DNA of 21,583 nt from assembly GCA_029258405.1 (NCBI GenBank), contig JARHYY010000109.1, positions 1-21,583 on the forward strand, written 5' to 3'. The stretch comes from Helicobacteraceae bacterium. Its GTDB lineage: Bacteria; Campylobacterota; Campylobacteria; Campylobacterales; Helicobacteraceae. Position numbers and translations under genes: made by a program. This document shows, in pieces, positions 14,660 through 21,583 of this stretch. Under the pieces are notes generated by a model. It saw only the letters and a list, made by a program, of their open reading frames with translations, was not told the origin of the DNA and did not search any database. How positions within the stretch are numbered: the first letter of the stretch is position 1; each line of letters begins with the position of its first letter.

Positions 14660-16012
14660 ATGAAAACAATAGCAATCGTTGGGAGACCAAATGTAGGGAA
14701 AAGCTCTCTTTTTAACTGTCTCATAAAAAAAAAGAAAGCTGTAATTTCAGATATAGCAGGAACAACTCGTGATGTAAGAAGAGAAAGCTTTAATATTGAT
14801 GGTGATATTAAAGTAGTTTTAAGTGATACAGGAGGTATTGAGCAAAAATGCCTTAATGAACTTTTTGAAGAAGTCAAAAATCATGCCTTTAATGAGGCAA
14901 AAAAAGCAGACTTATTGTTTTTTGTTGTTGATGGCAAGAAACCACCGCTTGATGAAGATAGGATGCTTTTTAGGTTATTGCAATCCTATAAAATCCCCTT
15001 ATTTCTTGTGGTTAATAAAATTGACAATAGCAAACAAAAGGAAAATATATGGGAATTTTATTCCTTTGGTACTCAAAACATTTACCCTATATCAGTTGTT
15101 CATAATTTAGGCATCCAAGAGCTTAAAGATTCTGCAAAAAGTGCATTAAAGCTCACAAGGCAGGATTTTATACATATTGACACTCCATTGAGTGCAGACA
15201 TTTCTAAAGAAATTAAAATTGCTATTATCGGAAGGGTAAATGTAGGGAAGAGCTCATTATTGAATGCCCTTTTAGGGAAGAATCGTTCTGTGGTTTCAGC
15301 ACTAGCAGGTACAACTATTGATCCTATTGATGAAACATGCTCTTATAAGGATAAGCAATTTACCTTTATTGACACAGCTGGATTAAGACGCAAAGGAAAA
15401 GTTATCGGAATTGAAAAAATTGCACTTTTACGCACAAAAGAAATGCTTAAAGAATCGCATATTGCGTTGCTGGTTTTGGATGCCTCTGAACCATTAGTAG
15501 AACTTGATGAAAAAATTGCTTCATTAGTTTTTGAATATGGGCTGGGTGTGATTATTGTGCTTAATAAATGGGATATACGCTATAAGGACACAGAAGAGAT
15601 AAGAAAAGAGATTATACATCGCTTTAAATATCTTAGTTATGCACCAATTGTTATTGTTTCTGCTCATAATAAACGCAAGATAACCACACTTAAGGATAAG
15701 ATTTTAGAAGTTTTTTGTTATTTACAGTACCATATACCTACATCGATTTTAAATGAAGTTATATCTTCTGCTTGCAAAGAACATCCTATACCAAGCGATA
15801 GGGGCAAGATGGTAAAAATTTATTATGCTTCACAATATCGCAGCACACCGCCACATATCTCCTTGGTGATGAATCGTCCTCATGCGTTGCACTTTAGTTA
15901 TAAACGATTCCTTATAAATCGTTTGCGTAAAAATTTTAAGTTTGAAGGTGTTCCTATTGTGCTAGAAACTCGTCAAAGAGGAGAGAGAGATAAAGGGATT
16001 AATGAGGATTGA
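14660..16012 (+). CDS. der: Ribosome-assembly GTPase Der (EngA)
   Basis: A 450-aa essential GTPase with two GTP-binding domains in tandem, acting in maturation of the 50S subunit. Domain 1 shows GRPNVGKS (8-15), DTGG (56-59) and NKID (119-122). Domain 2 shows GRVNVGKSS (191-199), DTAG (238-241) and NKWD (302-305). The C-terminal 110 residues form the KH-like RNA-binding domain, with a basic tail ending in RGERDKGINED. Length and order are standard. The following gene starts three bases after the stop. Confidence 0.98.
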   Translation: MKTIAIVGRPNVGKSSLFNCLIKKKKAVISDIAGTTRDVRRESFNIDGDIKVVLSDTGGIEQKCLNELFEEVKNHAFNEAKKADLLFFVVDGKKPPLDEDRMLFRLLQSYKIPLFLVVNKIDNSKQKENIWEFYSFGTQNIYPISVVHNLGIQELKDSAKSALKLTRQDFIHIDTPLSADISKEIKIAIIGRVNVGKSSLLNALLGKNRSVVSALAGTTIDPIDETCSYKDKQFTFIDTAGLRRKGKVIGIEKIALLRTKEMLKESHIALLVLDASEPLVELDEKIASLVFEYGLGVIIVLNKWDIRYKDTEEIRKEIIHRFKYLSYAPIVIVSAHNKRKITTLKDKILEVFCYLQYHIPTSILNEVISSACKEHPIPSDRGKMVKIYYASQYRSTPPHISLVMNRPHALHFSYKRFLINRLRKNFKFEGVPIVLETRQRGERDKGINED

Positions 16013-16014
16013 TT

Positions 16015-17061
16015 ATGAGGTTTAGAAATATTATAGCAAGTGTTATTTTATTAAGTATTATAAGTATTATGGGTTATGTTTTTTATTATTTTGCACAAAA
16101 TATTCATTATGCTATGGAAGCAAAAGATTTTGAACGAGAAATTAACAGGCAGCTTGTAAGTTTACTTGAAGAATTTGATAATCGTGTATATTATGGAGAA
16201 ATGAGAGTTCTTGCATATGATCAATTTGTATGTAGTCAATATTTAGATTGTGTAAGTCCATTCATTAAAATAGGTTGGAGCGATACAGATACACATATAA
16301 TGCTGCTTGATACTCATGTTACAGTAAGAGACCTATCAGAAGAAAGATTAAAAATATCCTTTGAAACCACTTTTTCATTTTTCGTAAATAATAATGGGCT
16401 CTCTGTCCAACAGAGAGATGATATTGCCCTTATACAATCCTTATTCCCTACTGCTATAGGTTGTGATTTTGAAACAATTACTAAAGGTGCAAATTCAATG
16501 GTGAGCAAAAACTCTTCATGTGATATATATACACCAGCTGCAGATTATAATATCACTGTAAATGCCGATTCGATGAATGCTCGTTATGGCAATGTGATGC
16601 TCCCTACGTTATTGCTTGGGATAGAGAACTTTTTAAGCCCACAAGTTCTTTCAAAAATGCAGGTTTTTCTCAAAAGCTTTCAATTGCAGGTACATTCAAA
16701 AAACATAGATGATAAAGTTTTTGATATAGTAACCCGCACTAAAATAGGCTCATTGCTCAATCGCCAACAGTATAATGCGGCATTAACTGATGCTATATCT
16801 CATACCCTTAATGCATTCAGTGCGGATATAAATACATTTGGAAATAAAGAAGCTTTTAAACAGCTTGCACAAGGAGTTTCTTCCTTATTGCTTGGGACAA
16901 CAAAAAGGCTTAATATAGCATTAGAGGCTATAAGCGATACCCCTCCCTTATTCTTTGATGAAGAAGAGATTGAGGAATGGAGCTATCAGGTAGGAGAAAA
17001 CCCAAAACATGCTATTGAAGTTATTTTGAAGAATTATCATATAACCATAGACGAATTATAG
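16015..17061 (+). CDS. Membrane-anchored protein of unknown function downstream of der
   Basis: GAGGA at 16004-16008, inside the end of der, is correctly spaced for the ATG at 16015. The TTG at 16009 that extends the frame is not preferred. The 348-aa product starts MRFRN and has one strong hydrophobic segment (about residues 6-28) with positive charges before it, so it should be an N-anchored protein with most of its mass in the periplasm. Four Cys (C73, C79, C150, C169) sit in the first half of that region and could form two disulfides. The rest is mixed alpha/beta without a motif I know. It is likely co-transcribed with der. No functional link to Der can be claimed. Confidence 0.85.
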   Translation: MRFRNIIASVILLSIISIMGYVFYYFAQNIHYAMEAKDFEREINRQLVSLLEEFDNRVYYGEMRVLAYDQFVCSQYLDCVSPFIKIGWSDTDTHIMLLDTHVTVRDLSEERLKISFETTFSFFVNNNGLSVQQRDDIALIQSLFPTAIGCDFETITKGANSMVSKNSSCDIYTPAADYNITVNADSMNARYGNVMLPTLLLGIENFLSPQVLSKMQVFLKSFQLQVHSKNIDDKVFDIVTRTKIGSLLNRQQYNAALTDAISHTLNAFSADINTFGNKEAFKQLAQGVSSLLLGTTKRLNIALEAISDTPPLFFDEEEIEEWSYQVGENPKHAIEVILKNYHITIDEL

Positions 17062-17094
17062 GCATTATTCAGCTAGAATCAAAACAATTTTTGT

Positions 17095-17100
17095 TATAAT
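17095..17100 (+). promoter_or_regulatory. Candidate -10 box for the rpmI operon
   Basis: TATAAT at 17095-17100 gives a predicted start near 17107 and a leader of about 46 bases before rpmI. The leader holds short complementary stretches such as CTT-GTGT-AAG, but no convincing long hairpin, and ends with AAGGA six bases before the ATG. Confidence 0.55.
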
Positions 17101-17152
17101 TATATCTTAAGGTAGTTGCTTGTGTAAGTGCCATAAAAAATAAGGAAAATGA

Positions 17153-17344
17153 ATGCCAAAGATGAAAACAAATCGTGGTGCAAGCAAGAGATTTAAGTTA
17201 AAAAAAAATCTCATTAAACGCAAATCAGCTTTTAAGAATCATATTTTAACAAAAAAATCTCCGCAAAGAAGAGCGAATCTTAATGCACCAAAATATGTTC
17301 ATGAGAGTAATGTAGAGCAGGTAAAGAAATTGCTTTGTTTATGA
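17153..17344 (+). CDS. rpmI: Ribosomal protein L35
   Basis: A 63-aa very basic protein with the L35 start MPKMKTNRGASKRFKL and the LTKKSPQRRANL block (about residues 33-44). Part of the 50S subunit. The usual partner upstream, infC, is not adjacent here: a promoter and the der-linked gene are. rplT follows after 91 bases. Confidence 0.97.
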   Translation: MPKMKTNRGASKRFKLKKNLIKRKSAFKNHILTKKSPQRRANLNAPKYVHESNVEQVKKLLCL

Positions 17345-17435
17345 TTATCTCAAAATCTCCTTATGCAACCATTGCAAAAAGGAAAAGTCAGCCATAGGGC
17401 TACACCTTAAAATATTCAAAGGTAAAGGATAAAAG
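17345..17435 (+). other. rpmI-rplT spacer with a short hairpin
   Basis: A 91-base gap, long for an L35-L20 pair. ACCTT (17404-17408) can pair with AAGGT (17419-17423) around a ten-base loop just before the rplT ribosome site AAAGGA (17424-17429). TGCAA/TTGCA also pair near 17363-17375. L20 represses its own mRNA in other bacteria, so a control site is conceivable. These stems are short and unproved. Confidence 0.3.
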
Positions 17436-17792
17436 ATGTCAAGAGTAAAAACAGGAGTCATTAGACGACAAAGACATAAGAAAATACTAAAACTTGCTCG
17501 CGGTTTTTATAGCGGCAGGCGTAAGCATTTCAGAAAGGCAAAAGAACAGCTTGAACGCAGCCTTTGTTATGCCTTTAGGGACAGAAAACAGAAGAAGAGA
17601 GACTTTAGGCGGTTATGGATTACAAGAATTAATGCTGCGTGCAGAACGCATGGCATGAGTTATTCAAAATTTATGCATGGATTAAAGCTTGCCCAAATTG
17701 AGCTAGACAGAAAAGTTCTTGCTCATATGGCAATGAATGAAGCAGAGCATTTTTCACAAATTATTACTTTGGTACGGCAAGCGATTAAATAG
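17436..17792 (+). CDS. rplT: Ribosomal protein L20
   Basis: A 118-aa basic protein that binds 23S rRNA early in 50S assembly. Signatures include MSRVKTG, the HKKILKLARGFYSGRRKHFRKAKEQ-type N-terminal helix region (residues 14-38), RDRKQKKRDFRRLWITRINA (49-68) and YSKFMHGLKLA (76-86). Length is standard. AAAGGA precedes the ATG. truB begins 18 bases after the stop with no terminator between. Confidence 0.98.
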   Translation: MSRVKTGVIRRQRHKKILKLARGFYSGRRKHFRKAKEQLERSLCYAFRDRKQKKRDFRRLWITRINAACRTHGMSYSKFMHGLKLAQIELDRKVLAHMAMNEAEHFSQIITLVRQAIK

Positions 17793-17810
17793 TTTTTGTT
17801 TTATTGAATA

Positions 17811-18689
17811 ATGAATCAAGAATATGGCAAAATATTTATTGCCTATAAGCCTTTATTTGAAAGCTCAAATGCCTTTTTAGCAAAAATTAAAAGGCATTTG
17901 AATATAAAAAAAGCAGGCTTTAGTGGCATATTAGATCCTTTTGCCAAAGGGGTTTTGCTTGTAGCTACAGGGAGCTACACAAAGTTGCTTAGCCATATCA
18001 ATATAGAAAGCAAACAATATTTAGCTACTTTATGGCTTGGGATAAAAAGTCGCTCTTTAGATATTGAAAACATAGAATCTGTGAGTATAATTCCAGCATT
18101 TAGTGAAAAACAAGTGCGAAAAGCTTTGGATTGCGTATATGGAAAAATATCATATGTGCCCCCAATCTTTAGTGCTAAAAAAATAAAAGGAATGCGAGCA
18201 TATAATTTAGCAAGAACACATCAAGAGGTTTCTTTAAGCCTTATAGAAACCGAGGTTTTTTCCATACAATTGATAAATTATACGCACCCTTTTATAACAT
18301 TCTCTATTACTTTAAGCAAGGGAGGATATGTACGCTCCATAGGAGCGATAATAGCTAATAATTTAGGGGTGGAAGGTGCTTTATGCAGTTTGGAAAGAAT
18401 AAGTGAAGGTGATATTTCTTTTGCGAATAATTCCTTGTTTGTTAAGAATCAAAATTACCATAATGATATTTTATTATATGAGCTTAATGTCATGAAATTA
18501 TTCAAATATCCTATTTTAAAGCTTGAGCATCTTAGAGATGATTTCATAAAAGGAAAAAGGTTACAAAAAGATATGTTAGGTATTAAAGATAATGGGTGTT
18601 TTATAGTAGAATTTGAGGATTTTTTCTCTATAATACAAGTACAAGAAGTAAGCATTAAATATCTGATAAACAGGATGAAAAAATGTTAA
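17811..18689 (+). CDS. truB: tRNA pseudouridine-55 synthase
   Basis: A 292-aa enzyme that isomerises U55 in the T-loop of tRNAs to pseudouridine. The catalytic motif is at residues 38-47, SGILDPFAKG, with D42 as nucleophile. The N-terminal KIFIAYKP matches the family start. A KYLATLWLG-like substrate-binding strand follows, then VPPIFSAKKIKGMRAYNLAR (122-141), and the YVRSIG motif near 176. There is no obvious ribosome site before the ATG, suggesting coupling to rplT. Its last seven bases overlap the start of csrA. Confidence 0.94.
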   Translation: MNQEYGKIFIAYKPLFESSNAFLAKIKRHLNIKKAGFSGILDPFAKGVLLVATGSYTKLLSHINIESKQYLATLWLGIKSRSLDIENIESVSIIPAFSEKQVRKALDCVYGKISYVPPIFSAKKIKGMRAYNLARTHQEVSLSLIETEVFSIQLINYTHPFITFSITLSKGGYVRSIGAIIANNLGVEGALCSLERISEGDISFANNSLFVKNQNYHNDILLYELNVMKLFKYPILKLEHLRDDFIKGKRLQKDMLGIKDNGCFIVEFEDFFSIIQVQEVSIKYLINRMKKC

Positions 18690-18979
18690 TTTTAGCACGC
18701 AAAGAAGATGAAAGTATTGTTATAGGTGATGAAATTATAATTAAAGTTGTTTCTATTGATAGAGGCACAGTGAAGCTAGGTTTTGAAGCACCTCCACAAT
18801 ATATTATATTAAGAGAAGAGCTTAAAGAAATGGTTGTTAATAAAAATAAAGAATCAATCTCAAGAGATATTGCACCAAAGAGCTTAGATGCATTGCGTAA
18901 ATCGCTCCCTAAAAAAGAAGAAAATCCGAGCATAAAAAAACTTACTAAAAATTTGAATGTAGCCAAGGAAGATATATAG
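18683..18979 (+). CDS. csrA: Carbon storage regulator CsrA, long form
   Basis: A 98-aa homodimeric RNA-binding protein that represses or stabilises mRNAs at GGA sites; in Helicobacter and Campylobacter it affects motility and stress responses. The core (residues 1-50) is clear: MLILARKEDESIVIGDEI, then GTVKLGFEAP, then ILREEL with the RNA-contacting R44. The family usually has 60 to 76 residues. Here about 40 extra residues form a Lys-rich tail including PKKEENPSIKKL. The ATG overlaps truB (ATGTTAA), implying translational coupling. ispE follows after 12 bases. FliW, the usual protein antagonist, is not in the window. Confidence 0.95.
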   Translation: MLILARKEDESIVIGDEIIIKVVSIDRGTVKLGFEAPPQYIILREELKEMVVNKNKESISRDIAPKSLDALRKSLPKKEENPSIKKLTKNLNVAKEDI

Positions 18980-18991
18980 GGATTATTTATA

Positions 18992-19789
18992 ATGCTTGTG
19001 CAAAATTCTTATGCTAAAATAAATGTTTTCTTGAAAATTATAGGGAAGCAGCAAGATTATCATGCCTTATGCTCTCGTTTTGTTACTGTTTATTCATTAA
19101 GTGATTGTGTATTATGGGAGAATGACTGCGTAAAGCAATTTACCCTTGTTTGCGAATCGCCAACATTATCCACAGAACACAGAATAATGCTTGAGCAAGA
19201 TAATATTATCTTAAAAGCTAAAAACATTTTAGAATCTTATATAACCCCTTTGGAGCAACAGTTGCTCAATAATGTAAAAATCACCCTTGTTAAAAATATA
19301 CCGCTTGGCTCTGGGCTTGGAGGTGGTAGCTCAAATGCAGCCACTTTTTTAAAGATGGCTCAAAAGCAACTAGGCATTCATCTTTCTCATGAAACATGGA
19401 TGGGTATATTAAAGCAAATAGGTGCTGATGTTTCTTTCTTTTGGAGTGAAGTAGCAAGTGCTAATGTGAGTGGCATTGGGGAGCATATTCAACCTTTTAA
19501 TGAGCCTCCATTGCGTGTTGAAATTATAACACCTCCTTTTATATGCCAAACGGCTAAAGTATATCATTATTATTCACAAAAATTCTTACAAAACAACCCA
19601 TTTAATCCTACTGTTGTGCAACAATGGAGCAAAACAGATAGCCAAACACTTTTAATCGAAAATGATCTACACCTGCTTAATGATTTATCATTAAGTGCCT
19701 TTGTGTTATATCCTAAGCTAAAAGAATATGCACAAGAAGGTTGGTTTTTAAGTGGTAGCGGAAGTAGCTTTTTTCGCTTGTGTGCATAG
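18992..19789 (+). CDS. ispE: 4-diphosphocytidyl-2-C-methyl-D-erythritol kinase
   Basis: A 265-aa GHMP-family kinase that phosphorylates CDP-methylerythritol in the non-mevalonate isoprenoid pathway. Visible are the N-terminal AKINVFLKI strand with catalytic Lys9 (residues 8-16), the Gly-rich ATP loop PLGSGLGGGSSNAA (104-117) and the GADVSFFW motif with catalytic Asp146 (144-151). The C-terminal SGSGSSFFRL loop is present. Length is near the H. pylori form. smpB starts shortly after the stop. Confidence 0.95.
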   Translation: MLVQNSYAKINVFLKIIGKQQDYHALCSRFVTVYSLSDCVLWENDCVKQFTLVCESPTLSTEHRIMLEQDNIILKAKNILESYITPLEQQLLNNVKITLVKNIPLGSGLGGGSSNAATFLKMAQKQLGIHLSHETWMGILKQIGADVSFFWSEVASANVSGIGEHIQPFNEPPLRVEIITPPFICQTAKVYHYYSQKFLQNNPFNPTVVQQWSKTDSQTLLIENDLHLLNDLSLSAFVLYPKLKEYAQEGWFLSGSGSSFFRLCA

Positions 19790-19797
19790 GTGCTTGT

Positions 19798-20307
19798 ATG
19801 GTTGAAAATCGTCTATATGTAAAAACACCACCCCAAAAAACAAAAACAAGACAGGATAAAATTATAATTGCAACTCATAAAAAAGCACGATTTGATTATT
19901 TTATTTTGAATACATTAGAAGTAGGTATTGCACTCTTAGGGAGTGAAGTAAAAGCTTTGAGGGCAAGAAAGGTGAATTTGAAAGATAGCTTTGTAAAGAT
20001 AATTAAAGGGGAATTATTTTTGCTCAATGCTCATATATCATGTTTGCCAACAACTTATACGCATTTTAAACCTGATGAATATCGCCCAAGAAAGCTTTTA
20101 GCGCATAAAAAGCAAATTCATAAGCTTTTGGGTGAGACATCTACAAAAGGCTATACCCTTGTTGTGCTCTCTTTATATTGCAATGCTCAAAATCGCATCA
20201 AAGCAGAAATGGCATTGGTGCAAGGAAAAAATTTGCACGATAAAAGAGAGAGCATCAAAAAGCGTATAAGCGATAGAGAAGCAAGAGCTGCTTTAAAAAA
20301 TTATTAG
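19798..20307 (+). CDS. smpB: tmRNA-binding protein SmpB
   Basis: Binds tmRNA and the ribosome to rescue stalled translation. The chosen ATG (19798) gives 169 residues. A GTG at 19780 would extend it into ispE and is not favoured. The core begins at about IIATHKKARFDYFILNTLE (residues 23-41). Conserved blocks follow: LLGSEVKALRARKVNLKDSF, the HFKPDEYRPRKLL segment, and the basic C-terminal KGKNLHDKRESIKKR region that sits near the decoding centre. H. pylori SmpB is shorter, so residues 1-20 (Lys/Thr-rich) are an N-terminal extension. The ribosome site is weak (TAGGTG). Confidence 0.95.
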   Translation: MVENRLYVKTPPQKTKTRQDKIIIATHKKARFDYFILNTLEVGIALLGSEVKALRARKVNLKDSFVKIIKGELFLLNAHISCLPTTYTHFKPDEYRPRKLLAHKKQIHKLLGETSTKGYTLVVLSLYCNAQNRIKAEMALVQGKNLHDKRESIKKRISDREARAALKNY

Positions 20308-20324
20308 GCAGATTAGGAGGTTTC

Positions 20325-20465
20325 ATGGGTTATTTTGAGTTTTCTTTTGCTACATTGGTTACTATATGCTTTATATGGTTTGCATTCAAACGCTCTAAAC
20401 GACTTAAAGAGTGTCAGAGACGCTCTCAAGTGATTAATAATTTAGCACTTAAAAAGCCAAAATAA
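20325..20465 (+). CDS. Small membrane protein, 46 aa, between smpB and exbB
   Basis: An ORF with a very strong ribosome site, TTAGGAGG (20313-20320), four bases before its ATG. It encodes MGYFEFSFATLVTICFIWFA (residues 1-20, one membrane helix) and then a strongly basic tail with FKRSKRLKECQRR and ending LKKPK. The inside-positive rule puts the C-terminus in the cytoplasm. It begins 17 bases after smpB and ends 14 before exbB. exbB has no ribosome site of its own, so its translation may depend on this ORF. No family is recognised, and a role linked to the ExbB/ExbD complex is only a guess. Confidence 0.7.
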   Translation: MGYFEFSFATLVTICFIWFAFKRSKRLKECQRRSQVINNLALKKPK

Positions 20466-20479
20466 CTTAGTACTCAATC

Positions 20480-20932
20480 ATGGAAACTTATTTACAAGAA
20501 ATTGCAGATTATGTTGTTTTTGGTGTGCTTGGCATAATGAGCATTATTGCTCTTATGATTATTTTTGAGCGGTTGTTTTTTTATGCTTCTTTTAAGATTG
20601 ATGATTCTTTAAAGGCTTATAAACAAAAAAATGCGTTAGAAATAGAGCTTTCTAAGAATCTTACACTTCTTTCTAGTATCGCTTCTAATGCCCCTTATGT
20701 AGGTCTTTTGGGGACTGTTTTTGGAATCATGCTTACCTTTGTTGAAATTGGACAAAAAGGAGGGGTGAGCGAACCACAAACCATTATGCTTGGTTTAGCC
20801 TTAGCACTAAAGGCAACAGCTTTTGGATTATTTATAGCGATTCCTTCTTTGTTTTGCTATAATCTTTTATGGCGAAAAATGGAGGTTATTATAATGCGTT
20901 GGGAGATGCTATGTGAGACTCAAAAAAATTGA
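20480..20932 (+). CDS. exbB: ExbB / MotA-TolQ family proton channel protein
   Basis: A 150-aa inner-membrane protein that with ExbD uses the proton motive force to energise TonB (or a Tol-like partner). Three membrane helices are visible, near residues 12-34, 68-92 and 104-128. The family motif is APYVGLLGTVFGIM (70-83), followed by the LALALKATAFGLFIAIPS helix (105-122). H. pylori HP1445 has the same length. No ribosome site precedes its ATG. It overlaps the start of exbD by 20 bases. No tonB gene is seen in this window. Confidence 0.94.
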   Translation: METYLQEIADYVVFGVLGIMSIIALMIIFERLFFYASFKIDDSLKAYKQKNALEIELSKNLTLLSSIASNAPYVGLLGTVFGIMLTFVEIGQKGGVSEPQTIMLGLALALKATAFGLFIAIPSLFCYNLLWRKMEVIIMRWEMLCETQKN

Positions 20933-21296
20933 GGGTATTAATATTGTTCCTTTTGTAGATATTATACTTGTACTATTGGTTATTGTGCTTATGGAAGCAA
21001 CTTTTGTAAAAACAGATGGCATTATTTTGCCTCCTAGCATGCAAGGAGATGGGGTAAGCAATACAGAAAAAGAGGTTACTTTTTCCATTACTCAAGATGG
21101 AGTTATACTGCTTGAAAATAAACCCATTGCTCTAGATTCTCTATCAAATGCTATTGAGCAAATAGATAAGACAGCTTCTATCTCTATCCAAGCAGATTCC
21201 CGCAGTGCATTTGAGAAATTTGTTTTTTTAATTTCTGCCCTTAAAGAAAAGGGCTTGCAAAATATAAACATTATTACAGAGAAAAAGAAGGAGTAA
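20913..21296 (+). CDS. exbD: ExbD / TolR family protein
   Basis: A 127-aa bitopic protein, partner of ExbB. A single helix (about residues 11-31) carries the conserved Asp (D16, in IVPFVDIILVLL) needed for proton coupling. The rest is the periplasmic domain (32-127). GTG start: GGGAG at 20901-20905 is seven bases upstream and no in-frame ATG lies close. The start lies 20 bases inside exbB, which ensures coupled synthesis of the two subunits. The next ORF begins two bases after the stop. Confidence 0.94.
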   Translation: MRLKKIEGINIVPFVDIILVLLVIVLMEATFVKTDGIILPPSMQGDGVSNTEKEVTFSITQDGVILLENKPIALDSLSNAIEQIDKTASISIQADSRSAFEKFVFLISALKEKGLQNINIITEKKKE

Positions 21297-21298
21297 CC

Positions 21299-21481
21299 AT
21301 GGCTTTAAGAGGCGAATATAGTATAGAAATGATTATTTCAGCATTTATAACTTTTGCTGTTATTATGTTGATTTTAAGGATTTACCTTAAGCGTATTGCT
21401 CGCAAAAGACCAAGCATTCAACGACCAGATTGGCTTAAGGAACGAAAACCAAGAAAAGAGCATAGGATTGACAGAAAATAG
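21299..21481 (+). CDS. Small membrane protein, 60 aa, downstream of exbD
   Basis: Preceded by AAGGAG (21287-21292) and starting two bases after exbD, so it belongs to the same transcript. One membrane helix (about residues 8-26, IEMIISAFITFAVIMLILRI) is followed by a highly basic cytoplasmic tail with LKRIARKRPSIQRPDWLKER and ending HRIDRK. No family is recognised. Its build (short N-terminus, one helix, basic tail) resembles that of the 46-aa ORF before exbB. Confidence 0.75.
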   Translation: MALRGEYSIEMIISAFITFAVIMLILRIYLKRIARKRPSIQRPDWLKERKPRKEHRIDRK

Positions 21482-21518
21482 CTTGTGATTTTCAAGAGCT
21501 TATTCAAGGAAGAAATTA

Positions 21519-21583
21519 ATGGGAATAGAAATAATGGATAGTAACCTTGGTGTTGTTTTAAATGTTGTATTTACAGTCCTTAT
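21519..21583 (+). CDS. Start of an unidentified gene (cut by window end)
   Basis: AAGGAAG (21507-21513) precedes an ATG at 21519, and the frame stays open to the window end, giving 21 residues: MGIEIMDSNLG, then VVLNVVFTVL. The hydrophobic run suggests an N-terminal membrane segment or hydrophobic core strand. It lies 37 bases after the 60-aa ORF and may belong to the same operon. Too short to name. Confidence 0.5.
   Translation, partial: MGIEIMDSNLGVVLNVVFTVL

Noticed and set aside
1..21583. CRISPR arrays, tRNA genes, intact transposons, toxin-antitoxin or phage-defence genes
   Set aside because: No regularly spaced repeats, cloverleaf-like genes, intact transposase or recognisable defence domains were seen on either strand.

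Overview
The window is an AT-rich stretch of bacterial chromosome that looks like Helicobacter, most likely an enterohepatic or otherwise non-pylori species. This rests on gene order recalled from H. pylori: metK-ndk-(HP0199-like)-rpmF-plsX-fabH (HP0197 to HP0202) and csrA-ispE-smpB-exbB-exbD (HP1442 to HP1446). It also fits the TATAAT-type -10 boxes without clear -35 boxes, the short AAGGAG ribosome sites, and the close fit of MetK, AhpC/TsaA, SmpB and CsrA to epsilonproteobacterial forms. No database search was possible, so the species is not assigned.

Layout. 1-63 is the tail of an unidentified gene. 64-752 is a long AT-rich non-coding stretch with a perfect 11-bp hairpin, leading to the L-lactate permease gene lctP (753-2390). 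lctP converges on the peroxiredoxin gene tsaA (2531-3127, minus) across a bidirectional terminator. 3277-7441 is a housekeeping run: metK, ndk, a YceD-like gene, rpmF, plsX, fabH (methyl-donor supply, nucleotide balance, ribosome, phospholipid and fatty-acid initiation). An unrecognised 432-aa gene (7502-8800) follows. It converges on rnpB, the RNase P RNA gene (about 8798-9116, minus), and its stop codon lies inside the P1 stem of that RNA.

9218-11329 is a two-gene transport unit: a lone TRAP small permease (DctQ-like) followed without a gap by an AbgT-family transporter. 11404-12588 encodes a protein with one canonical EF-hand loop, behind a possible FliA (sigma28) promoter. 12589-13661 has no intact gene. 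Most of it is a decayed tnpB (IS200/IS605 or IS607 type), readable across all three frames. 13662-14561 (minus) is an EamA/DMT permease, divergent from der (14660-16012). A membrane-anchored cysteine-bearing protein of unknown role follows der.

17153-21583 is a dense, probably co-transcribed run: rpmI, rplT, truB, csrA, ispE, smpB, an unlisted 46-aa membrane ORF, exbB, exbD, a 60-aa membrane ORF, and the start of one more gene cut by the window end. It joins ribosome and tRNA maturation, trans-translation, isoprenoid synthesis, the CsrA regulator and the ExbB/ExbD proton-motive module.

Most of the window is conserved core. The points most worth a second look are the DctQ-AbgT pairing, the EF-hand gene with its flagellar-type promoter, the fossil tnpB, and the two small membrane ORFs flanking exbBD. 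I found no CRISPR array, tRNA, intact insertion sequence or evident defence system.
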